DNA of 24,133 nucleotides from CALCTE01 sp045627885 (GCA_045627885.1 JAZQOM010000062.1:1-24133), one strand, 5' to 3'. Positions 8,099 through 16,091 are shown, counted from the first letter of the stretch. Translations and numbers: made by a program. Notes: generated by a model from the sequence alone, not told the origin.

Positions 8099-8590
8099 TT
8101 ATTTTTCCGAAAGAGCATCAATGAGCTTTTGCAGCCTCGGGTCAGCCGCTTTTTTGCAGCCGCACGGTCCCTCGTTCAAGTCCTTGCCGCATTCGGAGCA
8201 CAGCCCCAAGCAATTCTCGGAGCACAAATCGGTCATGGGAAGTTCGAGGATGAAACAGCGCTTTGCAAGCTCATCGATATCGAGTTTTCCGCCTTCGAGT
8301 TGTTCGTAGTCGAGATTATCCTCGGCTACCTCGGTATCCGTCACACCGCATTTGTATTCGATATGAAGGATGCGTGAAAGCTCTTTTGCACAGCGGGCAC
8401 AGGTGGTTTTGTAAGGAAAATCGGCGACCATTTCGAGACTGATGTAGCCTGCCATATCCACCGCTTTGCCTGAGATGTTACAAACACCGTCAAGCTCTGC
8501 ACCTGCATCTGCACCCAAATCCGTCAGCTCGTAATTGAAAGAAATTTCTTTCTTTTCGCCGGACAGAAGAGGCTCAAAATCAAGTTTCAT
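8099..8590 (-). CDS. yceD: YceD/DUF177 family protein
   Basis: This is a 163-residue DUF177 protein. Family members are encoded next to rpmF and have been linked to 23S rRNA accumulation or 50S assembly; the exact activity is not established. Visible features are a CARC motif in the middle (TTCARCAKEL) and a cysteine-rich C-terminal part with the conserved LCSENCLGLCSECGKDLN, probably metal-binding, plus CGC near the end. The chosen ATG at 8590 gives MKLDFEPLLSGE and has GGAGG 9 bases upstream; an in-frame start 26 codons earlier would place the coding start on top of the promoter and is rejected. It is first in the yceD-rpmF unit. Confidence 0.92.
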   Translation of the reverse strand: MKLDFEPLLSGEKKEISFNYELTDLGADAGAELDGVCNISGKAVDMAGYISLEMVADFPYKTTCARCAKELSRILHIEYKCGVTDTEVAEDNLDYEQLEGGKLDIDELAKRCFILELPMTDLCSENCLGLCSECGKDLNEGPCGCKKAADPRLQKLIDALSEK

Positions 8591-8639
8591 CGACTGTCGC
8601 CTCCAAAGATGCATAATATCCGCATAGTGTAACGGCAGT

Positions 8640-8668
8640 ATTATATAGCCAAAAACCGCGTTTGTCAA
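8640..8668 (-). promoter_or_regulatory. Perfect-consensus sigma-A promoter of yceD-rpmF
   Basis: On the minus strand TTGACA (complement 8663-8668), a 17-base spacer and TATAAT (complement 8640-8645) match the vegetative consensus at all 12 positions. The expected start is near 8633, leaving a leader of about 43 bases with GGAGG. This predicts strong constitutive expression, in keeping with a ribosomal protein gene. Confidence 0.88.
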
Positions 8669-8736
8669 GAGTTTTGCAAATTTTTTTACTGCGTATTTGC
8701 CGTTTTTTTCTTATTATCAATAAATCTCACAAAATT

Positions 8737-9561
8737 TCATCTTTTGCGGAGCTGCCAGAACGCGACTGCGCTTGCCGCGGCGACATTAAGGGAATCAACT
8801 CCGTGCGCCATGGGAATTTTAACCGTATAATCGCAGGAAGCGATGGTTTTCTTCGAGAGCCCGTCGCCCTCCGTGCCGAGAATAATCGCGAGCTTTTCGC
8901 ATTTTGCGAGATTTTCGTCGTCTATACCGACGCTGTCATCGGTAAGCGCCATGGCGGCGGTGGTAAATCCGAGCTGTTTCAGCTTTGCCATTCCGGCACA
9001 AGGCCAATCCTTTTCTTTTTCTCCGATTCTCGTCCACGGAATCTGGAATACCGTTCCCATACTCACTCTCACCGCTCTTCTGCAAAGGGGGTCACGGCAG
9101 GTCGGCGTGACGAGTACGGCATCTATGCCGAGAGCCGCGGCGGAGCGGAATATCGCGCCTACATTTGTGGCATCGACCACGCCTTCCAAAACGGCAATTC
9201 TGTTTGCGCTTTTGCAAAGAGCCTCCAAGTCCCGCGGCAGGGGACGCCTCATCTCACACAGAATACCCCGTGTAAGCTCATATCCCGTAAGCTTTTCGAG
9301 CACATCGGAATCCGCCGTAAACACGGGAACATCGCCGCATTTTTCTATTATTTCCGCGCCCTGTCCTTCGATATGCCGCCTGTCCATCAAAAGAGAAAGC
9401 GGCGTGTAGCCGGCATTTAAGGCGAGATTTATCACCTTCGGACTTTCGGCTATGAATATTCCTTTTTCGGGTTCAAGACGGTTGCGAAGCTGAACATCGG
9501 TAAGCTTTACATACGCGTCGAGCCTTGTGTCCGAAAGCTCGGATATTTCAATTATGTTCAA
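8737..9561 (-). CDS. SpoU/TrmH-family RNA 2'-O-methyltransferase
   Basis: This 274-residue SPOUT methyltransferase probably methylates a ribose of rRNA or tRNA with SAM. An N-terminal substrate-binding domain (about 20-105, with FIAESPKVI) precedes the SPOUT domain. All three SpoU motifs are present: NVGAIFRSA (133-141), LGTEGDGL (228-235) and IPMAHGVDSLNVAAA (249-263), which form the trefoil knot and SAM site. The exact RNA target (RlmB-like, TrmH-like or other) cannot be fixed. The start is TTG at 9561 with GGGGTGAT just upstream; no ATG fits. It has its own promoter, divergent from the FRG gene, and no clear terminator follows, so transcription may continue into yceD-rpmF. Confidence 0.92.
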   Translation of the reverse strand: MNIIEISELSDTRLDAYVKLTDVQLRNRLEPEKGIFIAESPKVINLALNAGYTPLSLLMDRRHIEGQGAEIIEKCGDVPVFTADSDVLEKLTGYELTRGILCEMRRPLPRDLEALCKSANRIAVLEGVVDATNVGAIFRSAAALGIDAVLVTPTCRDPLCRRAVRVSMGTVFQIPWTRIGEKEKDWPCAGMAKLKQLGFTTAAMALTDDSVGIDDENLAKCEKLAIILGTEGDGLSKKTIASCDYTVKIPMAHGVDSLNVAAASAVAFWQLRKR

Positions 9562-9586
9562 GATATCACCCCGATTTCACAATGGA

Positions 9587-9615
9587 ATTGTATCACAAAA
9601 AAATGCTGCGTTCAA
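9587..9615 (-). promoter_or_regulatory. Promoter of the SpoU-family gene
   Basis: On the minus strand TTGAAC (complement 9610-9615), a 17-base spacer and TACAAT (complement 9587-9592) form a good sigma-A promoter. The expected start is near 9580, giving a leader of about 20 bases with the GGGGTGAT site. Confidence 0.7.
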
Positions 9616-9626
9616 TAGCAAATCTC

Positions 9627-9655
9627 TTGCGTCGCGCGGAAGATTGTGATAATAT
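9627..9655 (+). promoter_or_regulatory. Probable promoter of the FRG-ABC operon
   Basis: TTGCGT (9627-9632), a 17-base spacer and TAATAT (9650-9655) form a moderate sigma-A promoter about 50 bases before the FRG gene. It is divergent from, and about 11 bases away from, the minus-strand promoter. A TTGACA at 9672-9677 has no -10 before the gene start, so it is not used here. Confidence 0.5.
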
Positions 9656-9705
9656 ATTATTAACGGAAGCCTTGACAGTATCTTTTGAAACAGAGGAGAA
9701 GCAGG

Positions 9706-10506
9706 ATGATAAAAACAGAAATAATAGACAGTATGGACGGAGTGATGAAGCTTATCTCCGACCATGAGTACAACGAAAGCATACAGAGGATACGAAGCGA
9801 GTACCTTTACAGAGGCTTGCCTAACTCGGCATTCAATCTGACGACGAGCTTAAGATTGAGCTGTAAAGAGCTTCACAAGGAGCTTGAGCCGTCGATTCTC
9901 CGCAATTTCACAAAGTATGCGAGCATAGTAGACCCCACCTTGCAGAGCTCCGTGTGGAAGCAGATGATGGTCGGTCAGCACCACGGGCTTCCCACAAGAC
10001 TTATGGACTGGACACGCTCTCCGCTTATCGCACTGCACTTTTCCACGGAGGAGCATAATCTTGAAAAGCTCAGCAAGCGCGACTGCGTTGTCTGGAGAAT
10101 CGACACAAGAGATGTCAACCGCAATCTTCCCGAAAAATACAAAGAAGCGCTTTCAAAGAACAAGACCTTTATTTTCACGGTGGACGACCTTTCGAGAATA
10201 GTCGGTACGCTCGAACAGTACGATGAAGATATGGGCTCGTCGGCGCTTGTAAACATAGAGCCGCCGTCGATAGACCAGAGAATAATAAATCAGTATTCGT
10301 TTTTCTCGATAATACCGTCGGGAATGGGGGATATAGAAAAGTTTTTGGACGAATGTACGGAAAACACAGTCCGCTACATCATAAAAAAAGAGATAAGATG
10401 GGCGGTTCGCGACCTTCTTGACCAGATGAATGTAAATGAGAGGCTTTTGTATCCGGGACTTGACGGACTTTCCCGCGCACTTACACGACATTATTTTGTG
10501 AAATAA
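9706..10506 (+). CDS. FRG-domain protein of unknown function
   Basis: The 266-residue protein carries the FRG domain, named for its N-terminal F/Y-R-G motif, here YRG at 35-37. Further conserved blocks are QHHGLPTRLMDWTRSPLIAL (91-110), the PPSIDQRIINQ block (187-196) and the C-terminal YPGLDGLSRAL (249-259). There is no signal peptide or membrane helix, so it should be cytoplasmic. The biochemical role of FRG domains is not settled; they often occur in accessory or defence-like neighbourhoods, but here it precedes a sugar-type ABC importer by 19 bases with no terminator between. The ATG at 9706 has AGAGGAG 7 bases upstream; an upstream TTG frame start would place that site inside the gene. 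Codon use looks like that of its neighbours. Confidence 0.82.
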   Translation: MIKTEIIDSMDGVMKLISDHEYNESIQRIRSEYLYRGLPNSAFNLTTSLRLSCKELHKELEPSILRNFTKYASIVDPTLQSSVWKQMMVGQHHGLPTRLMDWTRSPLIALHFSTEEHNLEKLSKRDCVVWRIDTRDVNRNLPEKYKEALSKNKTFIFTVDDLSRIVGTLEQYDEDMGSSALVNIEPPSIDQRIINQYSFFSIIPSGMGDIEKFLDECTENTVRYIIKKEIRWAVRDLLDQMNVNERLLYPGLDGLSRALTRHYFVK

Positions 10507-10525
10507 AAGAAAGGAACCGATAATA

Positions 10526-11632
10526 ATGAAAGTTACCTTGAAGAATCTCACTAAAAAATTTCCCAACAGAAATAAAAAAGGTACTGATGTAATCGCCGTA
10601 AACAATTTTGATTTTGAGATACCCGACGGCAAGCTCATCGGACTTTTGGGCCCGTCCGGATGCGGCAAGAGCACAACTCTCAACCTCATCTGCGGACTTG
10701 AAAAGCCGACTTCCGGAAGGTTGTTTTTCGGTGACGATGATGTGACCGACCTTCCTCCCGAGAACAGAGGCGTCGGACTTGTGTTCCAGAACTATGCACT
10801 TTACCCGCATCTTACCGCAAAAGAGAATATAATGTTTCCGCTCAAAAACCTGCGCGGAAAGGATAGGCTTTCAAAACAGGAAATGGAAGAAAAAGTGCTC
10901 AAAGCCGCAAGACTTGTTCAGATAGAAGCGTATCTTAACAGGCGTCCCGGGGAGCTTTCCGGCGGTCAGCAGCAGAGAGTCGCAATAGCAAGAGCTCTTG
11001 TAAAGATTCCCAAGGTGCTTTTATTGGACGAGCCTCTTTCAAACCTTGATGCAAGGCTCAGACTTCAGACGAGAGAAGAAATCCGCCGCATACAGAAAGA
11101 GACGCAGATAACAACGGTGTTCGTCACTCACGACCAGGATGAGGCGATGAGCATATCGGATATGATAGTCGTAATGAAAGAAGGCTTGGTTCAGCAGATG
11201 GGCAAGCCGCAGGAGGTTTACGACAATCCCGTAAATCTCTTTGTCTCGAAATTCCTCGGCACTCCTCCGATAAATGTTTTCGAAGGCAAGACAGAGGGCG
11301 GAAAGCTCTATATCGGCGGCGTTCCGGTACTCGACGCAAAGGGCGCACCGGATAAAGATGTGCTTGTCGGAATCCGTCCGGAGGGCTTTGTTCTCAATAA
11401 TGACGGCGCATTTGTCTGCAAGATTTCGAGAATAGAGGTAATGGGCAGAGATACAAGCGTCGTATCGACGCATCCGTCGTGCATTTCGGGAAGTATGCGC
11501 TCGATAATAAGCGCGGAGAGCGCCGCCGGAATCATCGGAGCGGAGAATGCCGCATTCTCTCTCAGACCGAATAAGGTATTCATTTTCGACAAAGAGACCG
11601 AAGAACGCATCCGCGTCAATACGGAGGCTTGA
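10526..11632 (+). CDS. CUT1-type ABC importer ATPase (MalK/UgpC/MsmX family)
   Basis: This 368-residue ATPase powers a carbohydrate or glycerol-phosphate type importer. All nucleotide-binding motifs are intact: Walker A GPSGCGKST (42-50), Q-loop QNYALYPHLT (88-97), signature LSGGQQQ (144-150), Walker B VLLLDEP (164-170), D-loop SNLDA and switch His202 in VFVTHDQDEAM. The remaining 130 or so residues form the OB/TOBE-like regulatory part typical of MalK homologues. ATG at 10526 has AAAGGA about 10 bases upstream. In many Firmicutes such importers lack their own ATPase and share MsmX; here it is encoded with the permeases. Its stop is 2 bases from the next start. Specificity cannot be read from this subunit. 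Confidence 0.95.
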   Translation: MKVTLKNLTKKFPNRNKKGTDVIAVNNFDFEIPDGKLIGLLGPSGCGKSTTLNLICGLEKPTSGRLFFGDDDVTDLPPENRGVGLVFQNYALYPHLTAKENIMFPLKNLRGKDRLSKQEMEEKVLKAARLVQIEAYLNRRPGELSGGQQQRVAIARALVKIPKVLLLDEPLSNLDARLRLQTREEIRRIQKETQITTVFVTHDQDEAMSISDMIVVMKEGLVQQMGKPQEVYDNPVNLFVSKFLGTPPINVFEGKTEGGKLYIGGVPVLDAKGAPDKDVLVGIRPEGFVLNNDGAFVCKISRIEVMGRDTSVVSTHPSCISGSMRSIISAESAAGIIGAENAAFSLRPNKVFIFDKETEERIRVNTEA

Positions 11633-11634
11633 AA

Positions 11635-12525
11635 ATGAAAAACAACAATTTCAAAGGATGGCTGTACCTGCTTCCCGCGATACTGTTTTTGGGGGTATTT
11701 ATGTTTTACCCTCTGATAGATGTTTTCGTCTATTCGTTTGAGCAGCAGTACAACTTCGCTTCGCAGAGCTTCAACGGCACGGGACTTTACAACTATTCCT
11801 ATGTACTGCGTGACCCGAGCTTTCTTCAGGCGCTCAAAAACACATTTATACTTGTAATTATCACCGTTCCCGTATCAACGGGACTTGCACTTCTCATTTC
11901 TCTCGGACTTTCTTCGATAAAGCCGGTCAAAAGCCTTTATCAGACGGTATATTTTCTGCCGTATGTCACAAACACTCTCGCGGTCGGACTTGTATTTATG
12001 ATTCTTTTCCAGAAGACCGAATACAGCGACGGACTTATAAACAGACTGATAAGCTTGTTCGGCGGCTCAAGCGTCGACTTTATAAACGGCCCGTATTGGG
12101 CAAAAATGCTTGTTTTGTGTATTTATACGGTGTGGGTTGTGCTCCCGTTCAAGATACTCATTCTCACAAGCGCGCTTGCATCCGTAAACAAGGATTATTA
12201 CAACGCAGCCAAGATAGATGCGACGCCGAAGTGGAGAGTATTTACAAAGATAACGCTCCCGATGATTTCCCCGATGATATCCTACCTTGTAATAACTGGC
12301 TTTATCGGCGCATTCAAGGCGTACAGCGATGTCGTCGCGATATTCGGCACACAGCTCAACGCCGCGGGAATGAATACCATAGTCGGCTATGTCTACGATA
12401 TGCTCTACGGTAACAGCGGCGGATATCCGTCATACGCATCTGCGGCGGCGATAATTCTGTTCTTTATCGTGCTGACGATAACCTGCATAAATCTGCTTGT
12501 ATCCAAAAAGCAGAACAGGGTTTAA
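11635..12525 (+). CDS. ABC sugar-type importer permease (MalF/UgpA-like)
   Basis: A 296-residue inner-membrane permease with about six hydrophobic helices. The cytoplasmic EAA loop that docks onto the ATPase is visible as YYNAAKIDATPKWRVFTKITLP (shown in part: AAKIDATPKWRVF, near residue 190). It starts MKNNNFKGWLYLLPAILFL, the usual first helix of MalF/UgpA-type CUT1 permeases without the long periplasmic insert of enteric MalF. ATG at 11635 is chosen because GGAGG at 11623-11627 lies 7 bases upstream; a TTG two codons earlier is too close to that site. It is the second gene of the importer, 2 bases after the ATPase stop. Confidence 0.93.
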   Translation: MKNNNFKGWLYLLPAILFLGVFMFYPLIDVFVYSFEQQYNFASQSFNGTGLYNYSYVLRDPSFLQALKNTFILVIITVPVSTGLALLISLGLSSIKPVKSLYQTVYFLPYVTNTLAVGLVFMILFQKTEYSDGLINRLISLFGGSSVDFINGPYWAKMLVLCIYTVWVVLPFKILILTSALASVNKDYYNAAKIDATPKWRVFTKITLPMISPMISYLVITGFIGAFKAYSDVVAIFGTQLNAAGMNTIVGYVYDMLYGNSGGYPSYASAAAIILFFIVLTITCINLLVSKKQNRV

Positions 12526-12541
12526 GGGAGGTGCGTTTTGA

Positions 12542-13411
12542 ATGAATAACGGATATGCAAAAATAGAAAAAACCGCAAGGGCGAAAAACGCCGTATCCAA
12601 AACCGTAATATACTTTTTCCTCACGCTTTGGGCATTCTTTGTACTGTTTCCGTTTTATTGGATGATACTTTCATCTGTAAAAAGCTACGGCGAATACAGC
12701 TCGGAATTCGTGCCCAAATTCTATTCGTCGTCTCCGACGCTAAAGAACTACACGGACGCGTTCACGCAGGTAAATCTCGGCAGATATTTCCTCAATACCG
12801 TGATTTTCACGGTTGCGACCACGGCTCTGATGATTGTTGTGATAATACTTGCGGCGTATGCGTTTGCAAGGCTCGAATTCAAGGGCAAGAATCTTGTGTT
12901 CACTTTGTTCCTTGCGCTTATGATGATACCGAACGAGCTTGTCGTGATAACCAACTTCGTCACAATAACCGATATGAACTTACGCAACACATTTACCGGA
13001 CTTATTCTCCCGTCCGTTACATCGGTGTTCTATATCTATCTTCTCAAGGAAAATTTTGAGCAGATACCCGACGAGCTTTACAAGGCGGCAAAGGTTGACG
13101 GCACGACGGATTTCCGCTATCTTACTAAGGTTATGATTCCGATAAGCCGCCCGACGATAGTCACGGTAATAATATTAAAGGTGATTGAGTGCTGGAACTC
13201 TTTTGTATGGCCGCGACTCATCACGGACGACAAGGCATACTTCCTTGTATCAAACGGAATTCAGGAAATTCGCGAAAACGGCTTCGGCAGAGAGAACATC
13301 CCCGCGATGATGGCGGCGGTTGTAGCCATATCCGTTCCGCTTATAGTGCTGTTCCTCATTTTCCGTCAAAAGATTATGGAAGGCGTATCGAGAGGGGGAA
13401 CAAAGGGATGA
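12542..13411 (+). CDS. ABC sugar-type importer permease (MalG/UgpE-like)
   Basis: A 289-residue permease with about six transmembrane helices, partner of the preceding MalF-like subunit. The EAA motif is LYKAAKVDGTTDFRYLTKVMIP (in part: AAKVDGTTDFRYL, near residue 180). The N-terminus is cytoplasmic and lysine-rich, then a first helix containing WAFFVLFPFYWMILSS, typical of MalG/UgpE proteins. ATG at 12542 follows GGGAGGTG by 8 bases. Its TGA overlaps the ATG of the binding-protein gene (ATGA), indicating coupled translation. Confidence 0.93.
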   Translation: MNNGYAKIEKTARAKNAVSKTVIYFFLTLWAFFVLFPFYWMILSSVKSYGEYSSEFVPKFYSSSPTLKNYTDAFTQVNLGRYFLNTVIFTVATTALMIVVIILAAYAFARLEFKGKNLVFTLFLALMMIPNELVVITNFVTITDMNLRNTFTGLILPSVTSVFYIYLLKENFEQIPDELYKAAKVDGTTDFRYLTKVMIPISRPTIVTVIILKVIECWNSFVWPRLITDDKAYFLVSNGIQEIRENGFGRENIPAMMAAVVAISVPLIVLFLIFRQKIMEGVSRGGTKG

Positions 13412-15027
13412 AAAAGCTTGTATCTATTGCACTTGTGCTCCTTATGTGCCTGCCGTTTTTGACATCGTGCCATAAGAGCAGACCGAGAGAAGCCTTTGTA
13501 ATACCCGACGAATTCGATACATCGAAAAATTACGAGTTAAGCTTCTGGGCAAAGAACGATACAAACAAGACGCAGACTGAGATATACGAAAAGGCGATAA
13601 GGGATTTTGAAAAGCTTTATCCGAATATCAAGGTCAATATGAAGCTATACACGGACTACGGCAAGATTTACAACGATGTTATCACAAATATTGCCACCGA
13701 TACGACGCCGAATGTCTGCATAAGCTATCCCGACCATATCGCGACCTACCTCAAGGGCGAGAATGTCGTTGCGCCGCTCTCAAAGCTGTTTTCGAATGAA
13801 AAATACGGCTTCGGCGGAACGGAGCTTTTGTACGATTCTCCCGCGCTTTCGGAGGTAATTCCGGAATTCCTTGCCGAATGCGCAATAGACGGAGAATACT
13901 ATGCCGTTCCGTTTATGCGTTCCACCGAGGCTTGCTACATCAATAAAACCTATGTCGAAAAGCTCGGCTTTACGCTTCCCGAAGTGCTCACATGGGACTT
14001 TATATGGGAGGTTTCCGAGGCGGCTACCGCAAAGAACGATGACGAGACCTTCAAGGTAAACGGTCAAAAGGTAATGATTCCGTTTATATATAAGTCCACC
14101 GATAATATGATGATTCAGATGCTCCGCCAAAAAGGCGCCGGATATTCCTCGGAAAACGGCGAGGTGCTGATGTTCAACGACACAACAAGAGAGCTTCTCA
14201 AGGAGATTAAACAGCACGCCGAAACAAAGGCGTTCTCCACCTTCAAGATTTCGAGCTACCCCGCAAACTTCCTCAACGCGGGACAGTGCATATTTGCCAT
14301 TGACTCGACCGCCGGCGCTACATGGATGGGCACACACGCGCCGCTCTTGGATATACCGGAGGAGAATCTCGTCGAATTCGAGACTGCGGTTATGCCGATT
14401 CCTCAGTACGACGCGGAAGCTCCGCAGATGATTTCGCAAGGCCCGTCCGTCTGCATATTCAACAAAAAAGATACGGGAGAGGTTCTTGCTTCGTGGATGT
14501 TCGCGCAGTTTCTTCTCACAAACGATGTTCAGATTGCCTACTCGGAAACCGAGGGCTATGTTCCCGTAACAACAAAGGCGCAGGAGAGCAAAGAATATAA
14601 AGAATATCTTGCCGCAGAGGGAAGCGACGAAGAACATTACGATATAAAGATAAAGGCGTCAAAGCTTCTTCTTGAAAATACCGAAAATACATTTACAACA
14701 CCCGTGTTCAGCGGCTCCGCATCGCTCCGTGACGCGGCAGGCGGACTTATAGAGAATGTGACTCTCTCCGTCCGCAGAAAAAAGACCGTTGACGACGCAT
14801 ATCTCGATAAACTGTTCTCCGATACGGTAACGCAGTATAAGCTTGACCAGATAAGCGTCGAAAGCGCAGACGGAAACGGCAAGCAGACAGGCGACGAGCT
14901 TGCACCGCTCGAAGGAAAGCTTCCCGCAGGCTCGATAGCTCTTATAGTCTGCCTTGTGGTTGCATGGATTCTCATAGGCGCCTATGTACTGACAGATTTG
15001 ATAAAAAAGAAAAGACATCAAAAATAA
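13408..15027 (+). CDS. Extracellular solute-binding lipoprotein with C-terminal membrane segment
   Basis: This 539-residue family 1 (UgpB/MalE-like) binding protein should capture the importer's substrate outside the cell. It starts with a lysine-flanked hydrophobic signal ending in LTSC, making Cys21 the lipidated residue. The family features ELSFWAKND (near 47), DFEKLYPNIKV and a Gln/Trp-rich core follow. Unusually, after the binding domain there is a polar linker and a 20-residue hydrophobic helix (about 508-528) followed by a basic tail ending KKKRHQK, predicting a second, C-terminal anchor. It is also longer than the usual 400-450 residues. ATG at 13408 overlaps the permease stop and has AGAGGGGG upstream; longer in-frame starts fall inside the permease gene. 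Substrate unknown, probably a sugar or glycerol-phosphate derivative. Confidence 0.9.
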   Translation: MKKLVSIALVLLMCLPFLTSCHKSRPREAFVIPDEFDTSKNYELSFWAKNDTNKTQTEIYEKAIRDFEKLYPNIKVNMKLYTDYGKIYNDVITNIATDTTPNVCISYPDHIATYLKGENVVAPLSKLFSNEKYGFGGTELLYDSPALSEVIPEFLAECAIDGEYYAVPFMRSTEACYINKTYVEKLGFTLPEVLTWDFIWEVSEAATAKNDDETFKVNGQKVMIPFIYKSTDNMMIQMLRQKGAGYSSENGEVLMFNDTTRELLKEIKQHAETKAFSTFKISSYPANFLNAGQCIFAIDSTAGATWMGTHAPLLDIPEENLVEFETAVMPIPQYDAEAPQMISQGPSVCIFNKKDTGEVLASWMFAQFLLTNDVQIAYSETEGYVPVTTKAQESKEYKEYLAAEGSDEEHYDIKIKASKLLLENTENTFTTPVFSGSASLRDAAGGLIENVTLSVRRKKTVDDAYLDKLFSDTVTQYKLDQISVESADGNGKQTGDELAPLEGKLPAGSIALIVCLVVAWILIGAYVLTDLIKKKRHQK

Positions 15028-15035
15028 CAGAACTG

Positions 15036-15063
15036 TTGACTTTTCACAATTTGGGAGTATAAT
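15036..15063 (+). promoter_or_regulatory. Promoter of the OB-fold-like lipoprotein gene
   Basis: TTGACT (15036-15041), a 16-base spacer and TATAAT (15058-15063) form a strong sigma-A promoter. The predicted start near 15070 places a small hairpin at the very 5' end of the transcript. Confidence 0.75.
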
Positions 15064-15071
15064 TGTTATAA

Positions 15072-15091
15072 CAAATGCCGAAAAGCATTTG
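15072..15091 (+). promoter_or_regulatory. 5'-terminal stem-loop in the lipoprotein leader
   Basis: CAAATGC (15072-15078) and GCATTTG (15085-15091) form a 7-bp stem with the loop CGAAAA. No T run follows, so it is not a terminator. Its position at the predicted 5' end is that of mRNA-stabilising hairpins; this role is inferred. Confidence 0.4.
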
Positions 15092-15130
15092 AAATAAAGA
15101 CACAATAATTTATTAAAGGAGAAAAAACCA

Positions 15131-15967
15131 ATGAAAAAGTTGCTTGTACTCTTCCTTGCACTTGCGCTTGTTCTCTGCTGCTTTGCTTCCTGCGGAAAAG
15201 AAGAAAAGCCCGCTGAAGAAAAGAAGCCCAACGAAGAGCAGAAACAAAACCCCGATGACGATAAGCCCGATGACGAGCCTACCGTTGACATCAACGCAAA
15301 GAGCGAAGGCGTAATGACATACGCAGAATATATGGCTGCCGAGAATGACAGCGAGGTTGTCATCGAAGCATTCGTTCAGCAGCTCGCTTACAACGAGCAG
15401 TATGCAAACGCAAACATCTATCTCCAGGACGGAGACGGCGCTTACTACGCATACAGACTTCCTTTAACAGCTGACGAAGCCGCTAAAATCACAAAGGGCG
15501 CAAAGCTCAAGATAACAGGCTTTAAGTCCGAGTGGTCAGGCGAAGTTGAGATTAACTGCGAAAGCGACGCATCTTACGAGATTGAAGAAGGCACTTATGT
15601 TGCAGAAGCAACGGATATCACCGAGCTTTTGGGCAAAGACGAGCTCATCAATGAAATGAACAAGTTCGTTTCCATTAAGGGCGCGGTTGTTGTAGGAAAA
15701 GACGGCGCATCTGCAGAAGAGCCCGTATTCCTTTACAACTGGGACGGCTCCGGCGAAGAGGGAAGCGACCTTTACTTTGATGTAACAGTCGGCGAAGCAA
15801 CATACAGCCTCACCGTTGAGACCGATGAAGTTCCCGCTACAAGCGATGTATACGCTGCAGTTAAGGGACTCAAGGCAGGCGACAAGGTTAATGTTGAAGC
15901 ATTCCTTTACTGGTACAACGGCGCTAACCCCCATGTATGCGGAATCGAAGTTATTCCTGCTGAATAA
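15131..15967 (+). CDS. Secreted lipoprotein, acidic linker and OB-fold-like domains
   Basis: A 278-residue predicted lipoprotein. The signal MKKLLVLFLALALVL leads into FASC, with Cys21 as the probable lipidation site. An acidic, lysine- and proline-rich linker follows (about 24-52, KPAEEKKPNEEQ, PDDDKPDDEP), a common spacer between membrane and domain. The rest (53-278) looks like two beta-rich units of about 100 residues resembling OB folds: one around NIYLQDGDGAYYAY with KGAKLKITGF, the other with KFVSIKGAVVV and LKAGDKVNVEAFLYWY. The match is from pattern only. It could bind a sugar, glycan or nucleic acid, or be structural. It has its own promoter, AAAGGAG 9 bases before ATG 15131, and a strong terminator. 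Transcription from the ABC operon upstream may also reach it. Confidence 0.8.
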   Translation: MKKLLVLFLALALVLCCFASCGKEEKPAEEKKPNEEQKQNPDDDKPDDEPTVDINAKSEGVMTYAEYMAAENDSEVVIEAFVQQLAYNEQYANANIYLQDGDGAYYAYRLPLTADEAAKITKGAKLKITGFKSEWSGEVEINCESDASYEIEEGTYVAEATDITELLGKDELINEMNKFVSIKGAVVVGKDGASAEEPVFLYNWDGSGEEGSDLYFDVTVGEATYSLTVETDEVPATSDVYAAVKGLKAGDKVNVEAFLYWYNGANPHVCGIEVIPAE

Positions 15968-15988
15968 TAACCGAATAAAATCACTTGC

Positions 15989-16022
15989 AAAATCGGCTCC
16001 CTTTTCGGGGAGCCGATTTTTT
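15989..16022 (+). terminator. Strong intrinsic terminator after the lipoprotein gene
   Basis: AAAATCGGCTCCC (15989-16001) pairs fully with GGGAGCCGATTTT (16008-16020) around a 6-base loop; six T follow on from the stem (16017-16022). It lies about 20 bases after the lipoprotein stop and separates this region from the V-ATPase operon. Confidence 0.92.
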
Positions 16023-16049
16023 GTCGTTGCACCGCATTTATCATACAAT
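16021..16049 (+). promoter_or_regulatory. Possible distal promoter of the V-ATPase operon
   Basis: TTGTCG (16021-16026), a 17-base spacer and TACAAT (16044-16049) could form a second, upstream promoter whose -35 overlaps the T run of the preceding terminator. It would give a leader of about 100 bases. Weaker case than the proximal promoter. Confidence 0.35.
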
Positions 16050-16091
16050 AAATAGGAAGAAATAAAAATGCAACTTTTTTTGCGATAAATA

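Noticed and set aside
8676..8700. GCAAAT/ATTTGC inverted repeat between yceD and the SpoU-family gene, considered as a terminator
   Set aside because: The stem is only 6 bp, the loop is long, and no T run follows on the minus strand.
13780..14637. Minus-strand open frame of 285 codons inside the binding-protein gene
   Set aside because: Antisense to a clear family 1 binding protein with no motif or promoter of its own.
16068..16088. Possible six-residue leader peptide (MQLFLR) before the V-ATPase operon
   Set aside because: It lies upstream of the better promoter, has only a weak AGGA 10 bases before it, and no attenuator-like hairpins follow.
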